DNA of 64,000 bases. It comes from an uncultured Anaerolineae bacterium. Its GTDB lineage: Bacteria; Chloroflexota; Anaerolineae; CG2-30-64-16. Of the stretch, positions 49,657-58,686 are shown in pieces; the stretch's first letter is position 1; each line of letters opens with the position of its first letter. The DNA is taken from the NCBI GenBank assembly GCA_937124585.1, contig CAKZKT010000154.1:1-64000 (forward strand), given 5' to 3'. The notes under the pieces are model-generated. The model did no database searches. It was given only the letters and a program-made list of their open reading frames with translations, and had not been told where the DNA came from. The translations under genes and the position numbers were made by a program.

Positions 49657-51732
49657 ATGACACACGTGATCACATTCCATTCTGCTCCGGCCGGTGCGAC
49701 CGCGTTCGGCGTGGCCGAGGGCCGCTCGGCCTGGCTGCAGCGGCTGTTCGGCCTCTCCTGTGGCGATGCCGAAGAGGACCGTGCCCCGGCCCGTGTCCGC
49801 GGCCTGGTGCGGCTCGACACCGACCGCGGCCGCTTCGAGGGCGAGTCGCTGCCCCTGACGGCCTGCGAGGCGACGCCCGACGGCGTGAGCTTCACCTGGA
49901 CGACGCCGGACGCCGCGCTGCGCCTGGAGAGTCGCTGGCAGCTTTGTGGCCAGGACGGCATCTGGCGCCGCCGCGACGCCCTGCGCAACGACAGCGCCGG
50001 GCCGATCACCGTGTTCGCCTGCCTGGCGCGCTTCCCATTCGCGGCGGGCCGCTACGAGCTCTACAGCCAGGGGAGCGGCTGGTGCAACGAGAATCAAGGC
50101 GTGTGGCAGCCGCTGCATCACGGCGCGGTCGTCCTGGGCAACGTCGGCGGCCGCACCACGCAGGGCGGCACGCCCTACCTCTGCCTGCGCGCGGAGGGTG
50201 ATGACCGGGCCGTGGCGTTCCACCTCTTGCCGCGCGGCAACTGGACGATCCGCGTAGTCGGGGAGAGCGTCGGCACGCGGCCCCTCCTCTTTGCCGTGGT
50301 CGAGCTGGGCCTGGCGACCGGGTCGTTGCGCCTGGAGCTGCCGGCCGGCGGCCGGCTGGCGCTGCCGGAGATCCTGATCCAGGCCGTGCCCGGCGGCATC
50401 CCCGAGCTGGGCGCGCCCGCACTGCATCGCCACGTCCTGGAGCACGACTTCGCCGGCGCCAAACCGCATGCACCGGTCGTCTACAACACCTGGTTCGACA
50501 CGTTCGAGCATCTCGACGTGGCTCGGCTGCGCCGGCAGCTCGCGGCCGCGGCCGAGGTCGGCTGCGAGGTCTTCACCGTGGACGCTGGCTGGTACGGCGC
50601 AGGCGAGGGGCCGTGGCATCGGCAGGTGGGCGACTGGCGCGAGAAGCGCGGCGCGGCCTTCGACGGCCGCATGGCCGACTTTGCCGACGAGGTGCGGGCG
50701 GCCGGCCTCGGCTTCGGCCTCTGGATGGAGCCGGAGCGCAACCATCCATCCGCGCCGGCCGTCCAGGCGCATCCCGAGTGGTTCCGGCCGGGCAGCGACG
50801 GCTTCCTGTACCCCGACCTGACCCAGGAAGCCGCCCGGGACTACATCCTCGGCGAGATGTCCCGCCTGGTCGAGACCTATCGCCTGGCCTGGATGAAGGT
50901 GGACTTCAACTTTGAGCTGGGCGAGGATCCGGCTGCGCTGTCGGCCTACTACGAGCGCTGGTATGCGCTGCTGGACACGCTGCGCGGCCGCTTCCCCGCC
51001 ACCTTTTTCGAGGGGTGCGCCAGCGGCGGCATGCGCTCGGACCTCAACACGCTGGCCCACTTCGACGGCCACTTCCTGTCGGACACCGTCGAGCCGGTGG
51101 ATGTATTGCGCATCACGCAGGGCGCGTTGCTGCGCCTGCCGCCGGGGCGGATGACCAAATGGGCGTGCCTGCGCTCGGCCGGTCGGTCGGTCGTGCCCTA
51201 CGGCGCGACGCCGGACGACGCGGCCGAGACGATCCTCGCGCCGTGGAACGCGGGCTGGACGACCTCGGTCTCCGTGGACGTGGATTACGCCGCGCGCGCG
51301 GCGATGGTGGGCATGTTCGGGCTGAGCGGCGACCTGGCCGGGCTGCCCGTATGGGCGCGCGAGCGCCTGTGCCATCACGTCGCCTTCTTCAAGCGCTGGC
51401 GCGGCTTCATCGCCGGCGCGATCGCGCACCTGCTGACCCCCATCCGGCCGCGGCCCGACCGCCAGGGCTGGGTCGCGCTCCAGCTCCAGGCGCCGCGCGG
51501 CGACCGCTCGCTGCTCTTCGTCTATCGGCTGGATGGCGCGGATGGCCGGCTGCGCATCCGCCTGCGCGGGCTGGCCGATGATCAGCGCTACATGCTGGCC
51601 GACAACGATCAGCCCGCCGCGGCGCCGTGCATTCTGACCGGCCGCAAGCTGATGGCTGACGGCCTGGTCGTGGCGCTGGACGCGACCTTCCGCGCCAAAG
51701 TGTTCGTCGTCGAGCCGGAGGGGACGCCATGA
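49657..51732 (+). CDS. GH36-family alpha-galactosidase-like glycosidase
   Basis: This 691-residue enzyme has an N-terminal beta-supersandwich (about 1-270) and a catalytic barrel (YNTWFDTFEHLD near 278, VDAGWYGAGEGPWH near 308, LWMEPERNH near 357). The likely nucleophile is Asp in WMKVDFNFEL (near 417), and the acid/base is Asp in HFLSDTVEP (near 478). The family hydrolyses alpha-galactosides such as melibiose and raffinose, or related alpha-glycosides. GAGGAAGG precedes the ATG. The stop overlaps the start of the esterase-like gene (ATGA). Confidence 0.92.
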   Translation: MTHVITFHSAPAGATAFGVAEGRSAWLQRLFGLSCGDAEEDRAPARVRGLVRLDTDRGRFEGESLPLTACEATPDGVSFTWTTPDAALRLESRWQLCGQDGIWRRRDALRNDSAGPITVFACLARFPFAAGRYELYSQGSGWCNENQGVWQPLHHGAVVLGNVGGRTTQGGTPYLCLRAEGDDRAVAFHLLPRGNWTIRVVGESVGTRPLLFAVVELGLATGSLRLELPAGGRLALPEILIQAVPGGIPELGAPALHRHVLEHDFAGAKPHAPVVYNTWFDTFEHLDVARLRRQLAAAAEVGCEVFTVDAGWYGAGEGPWHRQVGDWREKRGAAFDGRMADFADEVRAAGLGFGLWMEPERNHPSAPAVQAHPEWFRPGSDGFLYPDLTQEAARDYILGEMSRLVETYRLAWMKVDFNFELGEDPAALSAYYERWYALLDTLRGRFPATFFEGCASGGMRSDLNTLAHFDGHFLSDTVEPVDVLRITQGALLRLPPGRMTKWACLRSAGRSVVPYGATPDDAAETILAPWNAGWTTSVSVDVDYAARAAMVGMFGLSGDLAGLPVWARERLCHHVAFFKRWRGFIAGAIAHLLTPIRPRPDRQGWVALQLQAPRGDRSLLFVYRLDGADGRLRIRLRGLADDQRYMLADNDQPAAAPCILTGRKLMADGLVVALDATFRAKVFVVEPEGTP

Positions 51733-53849
51733 ACAGCCTCGAGCGCGTGCGCCACGCGCTCGATTTCCTGGCGGCCCGGCGTCCTTGCGTTGATCTGCGA
51801 GGCAGGGTTATGATGCCGATGCCCCAGGGCCCCATCCCGCCCGGCGTTGACCTGCGCGACATGTTGCGCCAGCACATCGTCGGCCGCAGCCTGGCGTGCA
51901 TGGCGCGGGCGGCCGAGCGACGGCGGGCGAGCCTGGCTTCGGGCGACGTGGCCGCCTACTGCGCCGCGATCCGCGCGGCGGTGGCCGGCTTCTATGGCCC
52001 GTTGCCCGTCGGCCCCCACGCGGCGCCGGTGCAGGCCACCGAAGTCAGCCGCTTCGAGAAGCGGGGCTACCGGCTGGAGAACGTGCTGTTCGACTCCTTC
52101 CCCGGCTGGCAGGTCAACGCGACCGTCTACGTGCCGCTCGATTTCGCGCCCCCGTTCCCGGCCGTGGTGATCCCGGTGGGCCATTCCGGCAAGCAGTTCG
52201 AGAGCTACCAGTTGCCGGCCCAGTTCTTCGCGCGCTGCGGCTACCTGGCCGTCACCTTCGACCCGCCCGGCCAGGCCGGCGAAAAGCGCCCCGGCAACGA
52301 CCACTTTGTGGACGGCGTGCGCGCCTACCTGGTGGGCGAGACCTCCAGCCGCTACTTCGTGGCCGACGCGCTGCGTTGCATTGACTACCTGGCGACGCGG
52401 CCCGACGTGGACCTGAGCCGCGGGGTTGCCATGACCGGCGTATCGGGCGGCGGGACGACGACGACGCTGGCGACCCTGCTCGACGAGCGCATCGCGGTGG
52501 CCGGGCCGTCCTGCTGCCTGACGCCGCTGGCCGATCTCGACATCGCGCAGTGCTACGCCGGCTGCCCGGAGACCCACATGTGGCGGCGCTACGCCGAGGG
52601 GATTGACGAGGTGGATCTGCTCTGCGCGGCCGCGCCCACGCCCATCCTGCTGATGGCGGGCGAGTACGACGAGGTGTTCCGCATCGCCGACACGCGGCGT
52701 CTGGCCGGGGAAGTGGCCGCGTTCTACGCTCAGGCTGGCGCGGCGGAGCGCTTCACGTTCTTCGTGGATCGGGCCGGGCACGGCTACACGCTGGCACAGG
52801 CGCGGCAATTCGTCCGCTTCATGGATCGCTGGCTGCGTCATACTCCCGACCGCCCGCTGTCCGACCTGCCGGACGAGAGTTTTCGCCTCGATCCCGACGA
52901 CGAGCTGCGCTGTCATCCCCGCACCGATGTCCACATGCGCAGTCTGACCCTCGCGCGCGCCCGTGCGCTGGAAGCCGCGCGCGATCGGGACGCCGGCCGC
53001 ATTCGAGCGGCCGCCGCGGCCATCGCCGGGGTCGAGGGGCCGGTCGGCCGGCCTGCTGCGGTGGAGGGAGAGCCGTTCCGCGTCTGGACGCACGACTGGC
53101 AGTCGCTGTTGCTGCGGCCGGAAGGAGGCATCGAGCTGCCGGCGACGTTCCTCTGCCCGCCCGGCGGGCCGCACGGCGCGATCCTTCATCTGGACGACGG
53201 CGGCCGCCATCGGCTGCTCTATCGCCACGGCCTGCTGGCCCGTGCGGTCGGCTTCCTGGAGCGTGAGCAGGCCGGCCTGGCCGTGCTGACGGTGGATTTG
53301 CGCGGCTGGGGCGACTCGGCGCCTGCGATGTATCCTTACGAGATGGCGTCGTGGGGCGGTCTGGATCGCTACGTGGCGTATGCCACGGCTGCGCTGGGCG
53401 ACTCGATCATGGGGATGCGCACGCGCGATGCGCTGGCCGCGCTCGCCTATCTGCGTAGCCGGCCCGAGGTGGACGGGACGCGGATCGTTGTGTCGGGCTG
53501 CAGGCTGGCCGGCGTGATCGCGCTCCTCGTGGCGGCCATTGACCCCGCGGTCGCCGGGGTGGTGACGTGGGACAGCCCGGTCAGCTTCCGCGCGCTGCTG
53601 GAGGAAGAGGCCTACGCCTGGCCGGCCGACGCGTTCATCCCGAACGTCCTGCTGCACTTCGACCTGCCGGAGCTGGCGGTCAGCTTGCCGTGCCCGGTGC
53701 ACAGGATCAACCTGCGCGATGGCGGGGGCCGGCCAGTGCAGCCTGCGGACACCAGCGCAGGCGCGCCGGCCGTCGAGGCCGACGCCGAAGAAATCATCGT
53801 GGCCGCGCTGCGCCGCGGGCCAGGCAGGTCTCGGCCAGCCAGAGGTTGA
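51729..53849 (+). CDS. Tandem alpha/beta-hydrolase, acetyl-xylan-esterase-like
   Basis: This 706-residue protein has two alpha/beta-hydrolase halves. In the first, GVSGGGT (near residue 238) gives the nucleophile Ser, GEYDE (near 312) the acid and GHGYT (near 350) the His, so it looks active. The second half (about 440-700) has the fold (AILHLDDGGR, DLRGWGDS) but its nucleophile elbow reads VSGCRLAG, without the usual GxSxG, so it may be structural. It is translationally coupled to the GH36 gene, suggesting removal of acyl groups from the same glycan. The 3' end overlaps the convergent regulator gene by 56 bases. Confidence 0.87.
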   Translation: MNSLERVRHALDFLAARRPCVDLRGRVMMPMPQGPIPPGVDLRDMLRQHIVGRSLACMARAAERRRASLASGDVAAYCAAIRAAVAGFYGPLPVGPHAAPVQATEVSRFEKRGYRLENVLFDSFPGWQVNATVYVPLDFAPPFPAVVIPVGHSGKQFESYQLPAQFFARCGYLAVTFDPPGQAGEKRPGNDHFVDGVRAYLVGETSSRYFVADALRCIDYLATRPDVDLSRGVAMTGVSGGGTTTTLATLLDERIAVAGPSCCLTPLADLDIAQCYAGCPETHMWRRYAEGIDEVDLLCAAAPTPILLMAGEYDEVFRIADTRRLAGEVAAFYAQAGAAERFTFFVDRAGHGYTLAQARQFVRFMDRWLRHTPDRPLSDLPDESFRLDPDDELRCHPRTDVHMRSLTLARARALEAARDRDAGRIRAAAAAIAGVEGPVGRPAAVEGEPFRVWTHDWQSLLLRPEGGIELPATFLCPPGGPHGAILHLDDGGRHRLLYRHGLLARAVGFLEREQAGLAVLTVDLRGWGDSAPAMYPYEMASWGGLDRYVAYATAALGDSIMGMRTRDALAALAYLRSRPEVDGTRIVVSGCRLAGVIALLVAAIDPAVAGVVTWDSPVSFRALLEEEAYAWPADAFIPNVLLHFDLPELAVSLPCPVHRINLRDGGGRPVQPADTSAGAPAVEADAEEIIVAALRRGPGRSRPARG

Positions 53850-56763
53850 TCTGGATCTGCAGGAAGCGGGCGGCCAGCGGCTCGGCCAGCCGCCGCGCCT
53901 GCTCCAGCAGCACGACCGCCGCGTCCAGGTCGCCGCGGCCGCGGGCGGCCAGGGCCAGGTTGGCGTGGCATTTGGCGCTGTGCTCGAGGTTGCCGTGGCT
54001 CTCCGCCTCGGCCAGGCTGCGGCGGAACCACGCCTCGGCCTCGTCCCAGCGCGCCTCGGCCAGCGCGATCTCGCCCGCGGTGCTGAACGGGTACTGCCGG
54101 GCCAGGCGTAGGTCGTGCGCCTCGGCCAACGCGGTGGCGGCCGCCAGGTGCCGATGGGCGGTCGCGAGATCGTCCATGAGCATGGCGTGGTACGCGGCGT
54201 TGTTGTGGCCGAGTACCTGGCGGTGCGGATCGGCCACAGCCGCTGCCGCGGCGGCCACTTCCTGGTACATGGCCACTGCGGCGGGCAGGTCGCCGGCCTC
54301 GGCCAGCAGGTTGCCCAGCTCGAAGCGGCTGAGGAGCGCGATGTCCGTCGCGGCGTGCTCCTCGGCCAGGCGGCTGGCTTCGGCAAGGTGGCTGCGAGCT
54401 TCGGCCAGGCCGGGCCCGCCGAGGCGCAGGCCGGCCGCGCCGAGCAGGAAGTGGGCCCGCGCGTGGGCCACGGGGTCGCGATCGGCGTCCAGGAACTCCA
54501 GGCTCCGGGTGGCCCAGCGCATCAGCTCGTCAGGCCGGCCGGCGGGCAGGCAGGTCTCGGCCAGGCCCAGACAGGCGCGCGCCGCCACGGGCCGGTCGCC
54601 GGCCGCCTGGGCGGATGCCAGCGCAGCCTCGAACGCTTCGCGCGCCGCGGCCAGGTCGCCTGCCTGGTAAAGGGCGTCGCCCAGGCCCAGGTGGCGCAAC
54701 GGGGTGGGGTCCAGCGCCAGCGCCTGGCGGAAGAAGCCGACCGCCTCACCGGCCGCGGCCAGCGCGAGCGCATGGCGGCCGGCCAGGTCGGCGTAGCGCG
54801 CGGCCGCCAGGGGATCGCCGGCCTGCAGGGCGTGGTTCATCAGCCGCGCTGCAACCGGGCCAAGCTGTCGGCCGTGGGCTGCTTCCAGCGCCTCGGCCGC
54901 GCGGCGATGCAGGAATGCCCGCCGCGGCCCGCTCAGCGCGTCGCGCACCACCCTCGCCACCAGCGGATGGCCGAACGCCAGGTGCTCGGCCCGTTCGACC
55001 AGGATGCCGGCAGCCAGCAGTGCGTCCAGCGCGTCCAGGGTCTCCTCCTCGCTCCGGCCGCTCACCCGGCGCAGGAGGCCGGCGTCGAAGGCGGGCTCCA
55101 ACACGGCCGCGGCCTGGAGCACCTGCTGCGCCGTGCCGGGCAGCCGGCTCAGCCGTGCGCGCAGCAGGTCGGCCAGGCCGGGCGGCACGGCCGGCATCCC
55201 CTCGGCCACGGCCGTCCGGCTCAGCTCGATGAGGAAGTAGGGGTTGCCCGCGCTCTGGAACTGCACCTGATGGGTGAGCTGCGGCGGGACGTGCAGCGCA
55301 GCGATCAGCGCGGCCGACTCTTCGGGCGCCAGGCGCTCCAGCGCGATGCGGCGGAGGATCCCCTCTCGGCCCCATGCCGCGACCTGATAGGCCAGGCCGG
55401 CCGGCGCCTCGTCGGGGCGATAGGCCAGGACCAGGAGAAGCGGCGCCCGTCGCAGGCGATGCACCAGGTAGGCCAGCCACTCCAACGTGGTGGAATCGGC
55501 CCAGTGCACGTCGTCCACGAAGATGACCAGCGGCCGGGCCGGCAGCGCCAGCAGAACCTGAACGAATGCCTCGAAGATGCGGTGGCGCTCCTCCTCCAGC
55601 GGCAGGGCGGCCGCAGGGGGCAGCCCCGGCACGGCGTGGCGCACCTCCGGCAGCAGCCGGGCGACCTCGGCCAGCCACGCGGCGGGCACGGGCGAGCCGG
55701 CCGTCAGCAGGGCGCGCGTGCAGGGATGGGCCGCGAACAGCTCGGTCAGCGGCGCGAACGGCAGCCCCTGCGTAGCCTCCACGCAGGCCGCCGCGAGGGC
55801 CGTGCACCCTCCTTCGGCAGTCTGCAGCCACTGTTGCCACAATCGCGATTTGCCGATCCCCAGCTCGCCGGTGATCGCGGCCACGCGGGCTTCGCCGGCA
55901 GCCGCGCGGCGCAGTTCTTCATCCAGCGCGGCGAGCTCGCGGCTCCGGCCCACAAACGGCAGCCCGGCCGCATCGCTGCCCGGGGCCTGGGGCAAGGCTG
56001 GCCGCGCGGTCGGCTGGGGAGCATCCAGCCCGCCAGCAGCGATCGCATCGCGCAGCGCGTCGGTCTCGGGCAGCGGCGCCACCCCCAGCTCGCGCGCCAG
56101 GATCGCGGCCAGCGCGTCGTACTGGCGCAGCGCTTCGCCCCGTTCGCCCAGCCGGCCGTGGGCCTCCATCAGCGCCCGGTAGAACGGCTCGTGCAGGGGA
56201 TCGTGCCCCAGCGCCTGTCGCGCCACGGCAATGACCGCGTGCCAGTCCCCGCGAGCCGTTGCGTCGGCGATGGCTGCGGCGGCCAGGCGCAGATAGGCCT
56301 GGGCCAACCGCTCGCGCTCGGCTAGGGCCCACAGCTCGAACTCCGCGGCGTCGGCCAGGCTCAGGCCGTCGAGGAACGGGCCGCGATATAGCGCCAGCAC
56401 AGCCCGGAGGTCGGGGGCCGGCCCAGGGGCAGGACGTTGACGCCCGCCCACGCTCTCGGCCGCGCGCTCTAGCTGGCGCACGTCGGCCCAGACGCCGTCG
56501 CCCAGCGCCAGGCGGTCGGCGTCCGCGGCGATGGCGTCATCCCCCAGGCCGCGGCGGACGGCCCACAGGAGGTTGCGCAGGTTCTTGCGCGCGGCGTCCT
56601 CCGCGCTCTCGGCCCACAGCAGGCCCAGGATGCGGTCGCGCGGCTGCGGCCCCTCGCTTGCGGCCAGGTAGGCCAGCAGCGCGATGGCTTTCGCGGGCAG
56701 GGACGCGGTCTCGCCGTCCCGCTCGAGGCGCGGCATGCCGAGGAAGTGCAAGCGTGCGGTCAT
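53794..56763 (-). CDS. BTAD/SARP-type AAA regulator with TPR region
   Basis: This 989-residue regulator has an N-terminal winged helix (residues 1-95, LFxLLWAESAEDAARKNLR type), a bacterial transcriptional activation domain (about 100-245), an AAA ATPase with Walker A GELGIGKS (near 303) and Walker B VIFVDDVHWAD (near 418), and a long helical TPR-like region to the end. The start at 56763 has no ribosome site but a TATAAT six bases upstream on the minus strand, which points to a leaderless mRNA. Targets may be the neighbouring glycosidase genes or the operon behind it. Confidence 0.9.
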   Translation of the reverse strand: MTARLHFLGMPRLERDGETASLPAKAIALLAYLAASEGPQPRDRILGLLWAESAEDAARKNLRNLLWAVRRGLGDDAIAADADRLALGDGVWADVRQLERAAESVGGRQRPAPGPAPDLRAVLALYRGPFLDGLSLADAAEFELWALAERERLAQAYLRLAAAAIADATARGDWHAVIAVARQALGHDPLHEPFYRALMEAHGRLGERGEALRQYDALAAILARELGVAPLPETDALRDAIAAGGLDAPQPTARPALPQAPGSDAAGLPFVGRSRELAALDEELRRAAAGEARVAAITGELGIGKSRLWQQWLQTAEGGCTALAAACVEATQGLPFAPLTELFAAHPCTRALLTAGSPVPAAWLAEVARLLPEVRHAVPGLPPAAALPLEEERHRIFEAFVQVLLALPARPLVIFVDDVHWADSTTLEWLAYLVHRLRRAPLLLVLAYRPDEAPAGLAYQVAAWGREGILRRIALERLAPEESAALIAALHVPPQLTHQVQFQSAGNPYFLIELSRTAVAEGMPAVPPGLADLLRARLSRLPGTAQQVLQAAAVLEPAFDAGLLRRVSGRSEEETLDALDALLAAGILVERAEHLAFGHPLVARVVRDALSGPRRAFLHRRAAEALEAAHGRQLGPVAARLMNHALQAGDPLAAARYADLAGRHALALAAAGEAVGFFRQALALDPTPLRHLGLGDALYQAGDLAAAREAFEAALASAQAAGDRPVAARACLGLAETCLPAGRPDELMRWATRSLEFLDADRDPVAHARAHFLLGAAGLRLGGPGLAEARSHLAEASRLAEEHAATDIALLSRFELGNLLAEAGDLPAAVAMYQEVAAAAAAVADPHRQVLGHNNAAYHAMLMDDLATAHRHLAAATALAEAHDLRLARQYPFSTAGEIALAEARWDEAEAWFRRSLAEAESHGNLEHSAKCHANLALAARGRGDLDAAVVLLEQARRLAEPLAARFLQIQINLWLAETCLARGAARPR

Positions 56764-56923
56764 GGGGGCATTATACGGGAAAACGGGGCAAGGGGAAAGC
56801 CCCACCTGGTCTCAATACGTGGTCCGCAAGGTCGTGCAGTTAGCCCAACAGCAAGGCGTCTCTGCTGGGACCCTCGTCAATGTTCTTTTGGCCGAGAAGC
56901 TACAGGAGACGGCTGCGGCTTGA
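56762..56923 (+). CDS. Possible 53-residue ribbon-helix-helix-like protein or relic
   Basis: A short frame begins at an ATG that overlaps the ATG of the divergent regulator gene (both in CATG, 56761-56764). Its second half reads VVRKVVQLAQQQGVSAGTL then VNVLLAEKLQE, similar to the helices of ribbon-helix-helix antitoxin-like proteins. The N-terminal strand is not convincing, so it may be a remnant. No ribosome site is seen at 5-10 bases. It fills the space between the regulator and hydrolase genes. Confidence 0.3.
   Translation: MGALYGKTGQGESPTWSQYVVRKVVQLAQQQGVSAGTLVNVLLAEKLQETAAA
56770..56775 (-). promoter_or_regulatory. -10 box of a probable leaderless promoter
   Basis: TATAAT on the minus strand lies six bases before the A of the regulator's ATG (56763), so RNA would begin at or next to that ATG. 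No good -35 box is seen (TTTCCC at about 17 bases). Leaderless starts often have only a strong -10. Confidence 0.5.
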
Positions 56924-56932
56924 AGGGGTCAT

Positions 56933-57610
56933 TCACGCGGACAGGCACAAGCTGTTCGGGTCCCGAGCACCCCGCACCGTCTCCACCATCCCCCGCACCG
57001 CGGCGAGCTCGTCGCGGTTGATGGTGTGCCCCATGCCCGCATAGATGCGCAGGGTCACGTCTGCGCCGAGGCGGCGGAAGACGTCGGCGGTTTCTTCGAC
57101 GCGCGACAGCGGGATGTGGGGATCCACGTCGCTGCAGCCCAGGAAGACGGGGGTGCCGGCCAGGGTGCCGGGATAGGCGCGCGGGGTGCCCGGCGGGCCG
57201 ATCAGGCCGCCGCTGAGGCCGATGATGCCGGCGTAGCGTCGCGCATGGCGGGCGGCGAATTCGGTGGCCAGACAGGCGCCCTGCGAGAAGCCCAGCAGGA
57301 AGATGCGCTTCGCGGGCAGGCCGGCGCGTTCGGCCTGCGCGATCACATCGCGCACCACGGCCAGCGCCGACGAGAGCCATGGCTCGTTGGCCGCGATGGC
57401 CGCGGTGAACGGCAGCGGATACCAGGTCTGGCCGGCCGCCTGGGGCACCAGGTAGGCCACGCCAGGCACGGCGATCTCGTCGGCCAGCGCCAGGATGTCC
57501 CCGGCGCGAGCCCCGCGGCCATGGATCAGCACCATCGCTGCGGACGCGTCCGCGAGCGCCGGCCCGGCCGTCAGCAGCCGATAGCCCGCATGGGGGCCGG
57601 GGACGCTCAT
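56933..57610 (-). CDS. Phospholipase/carboxylesterase-family hydrolase (MhqD-like)
   Basis: This 225-residue alpha/beta-hydrolase has VLIHGRGA near residue 28, the nucleophile elbow LGFSQGA near 121, an Asp in GCSDVDPHIP near 172 and His in GMGHTINRDE near 205. The size matches YtpA/MhqD/YpfH-type esterases. It overlaps the preceding double-glyoxalase gene by 4 bases (ATGA). The pairing with an MhqO-like dioxygenase matches the Bacillus quinone-resistance genes mhqD and mhqO, where the hydrolase acts on ring-opened or adduct esters. Confidence 0.9.
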   Translation of the reverse strand: MSVPGPHAGYRLLTAGPALADASAAMVLIHGRGARAGDILALADEIAVPGVAYLVPQAAGQTWYPLPFTAAIAANEPWLSSALAVVRDVIAQAERAGLPAKRIFLLGFSQGACLATEFAARHARRYAGIIGLSGGLIGPPGTPRAYPGTLAGTPVFLGCSDVDPHIPLSRVEETADVFRRLGADVTLRIYAGMGHTINRDELAAVRGMVETVRGARDPNSLCLSA

Positions 57611-58686
57611 CGCCGGACAGGCGCCAGCTCGCGGAGCGGCCGCAGGCGCGCCTCGATCTCCGGCCGCTGCTGCTCCAGCCACGGCGGCAGCCGCAGCGCT
57701 GTGCCCAGGCGATCCGGCTCTTCGTCCATCGCGAACCCCGGGCCGGCCGTCGCTAGCTCGATGATGTGGCCGTCGGGATCGGCCGTGTAGATGCTCTTGA
57801 AGTAGAGCCGATCCATCACCGGCGAGACGCGCAGCCCGGCCCGCAGCAGCTTCTCGCGCCAGGTGAGCTGCGTCTCCGCGTCGGGTACGGTCAGCGCGAA
57901 GTGGTGCGTCTGCCCGGCGCCGAACTGCGCGCGGCGCTCGCGGGCCGGATTCCGCTCGAAGTAGGTGATGATGGTGCCCGGCCGGCCGTCGCCCACGCCC
58001 CAATACCAGTGCGCGGAGGTGGGATCGTCGAAGTTGCTGGTCTGCTTGATGCGGCGCATGCCCAGCAGCTCGCTGAAGAAGGCGTCGGTGCGGCGGATGT
58101 CGGCGCCGATGGCGGTGATGTGATGCATGCCGTGGCGCAGCGCCATGTCGGGCGTGATGACGGGAACCGGCTCCGGCCAAGTCTCGGCTGCGATGCGCGC
58201 GTGATCCCGGTTGGCGATCACCATCTCGGCGGGCGGGGTGCGCAGGGCCATACCCAGCTGATCGGCCGGCTCGTCGGCCGTCCAGCCCCGCGTCTGCGCG
58301 GCGATCTCCAGGATCGTGCCGTCGGGATCGCGGAAGTAGATCGAGCTGAAATAGAGCCGATCCAGCGGGCCGTTGACCGGGATGCCCAGGTCGGTCAGCC
58401 GGCGCTTCCACTTGAGCAGGCCCACGCGGTTGGGGACGGCCAGCGCCAGGTGGTGGGTGCCGCCGATGCCCGGATAGCCGCGGCGCGCGCCGGGCCACTC
58501 GAAGAAGGTGATGACGCTGCCCGGCCGGCCCTGTTCATCCCCGAAGTAGATGTGATAGCTGCCCGGGTCGTCGAAGTTGACCGTGACCTTGATCAGCCGC
58601 TGGCCCAGCACCTGCGTGTAGAAGTCCACGGTGCGCTGCGCGTCGGCCGAGACGATGCTGATGTGATGGATGCCCTGGATCGTCAT
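57607..58686 (-). CDS. Double-glyoxalase ring-cleaving dioxygenase (MhqO-like)
   Basis: This 359-residue protein has two vicinal-oxygen-chelate halves (about 1-150 and 160-320). Each half opens with a metal His: GIHHISI at residue 5 and GMHHITAI near 181. Other metal ligands are in GTHHLALA (near 76), GQTHHFAL (near 250), ILEIAAQ and IIELATAG. MhqO/LinE-like enzymes open hydroquinone or catechol rings. The start at 58686 overlaps the YceI stop, and its own stop overlaps the MhqD-like start. Chlorohydroquinones or methoxyhydroquinones would be reasonable substrates; none can be proven by eye. Confidence 0.9.
   Translation of the reverse strand: MTIQGIHHISIVSADAQRTVDFYTQVLGQRLIKVTVNFDDPGSYHIYFGDEQGRPGSVITFFEWPGARRGYPGIGGTHHLALAVPNRVGLLKWKRRLTDLGIPVNGPLDRLYFSSIYFRDPDGTILEIAAQTRGWTADEPADQLGMALRTPPAEMVIANRDHARIAAETWPEPVPVITPDMALRHGMHHITAIGADIRRTDAFFSELLGMRRIKQTSNFDDPTSAHWYWGVGDGRPGTIITYFERNPARERRAQFGAGQTHHFALTVPDAETQLTWREKLLRAGLRVSPVMDRLYFKSIYTADPDGHIIELATAGPGFAMDEEPDRLGTALRLPPWLEQQRPEIEARLRPLRELAPVRR

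Noticed and set aside
49498-51429. Leftward frame with repeated CQALYKMPGTW-type peptides
   Set aside because: The peptides are simply the inverted repeats read in one frame, and the rest is antisense to the GH36 gene.
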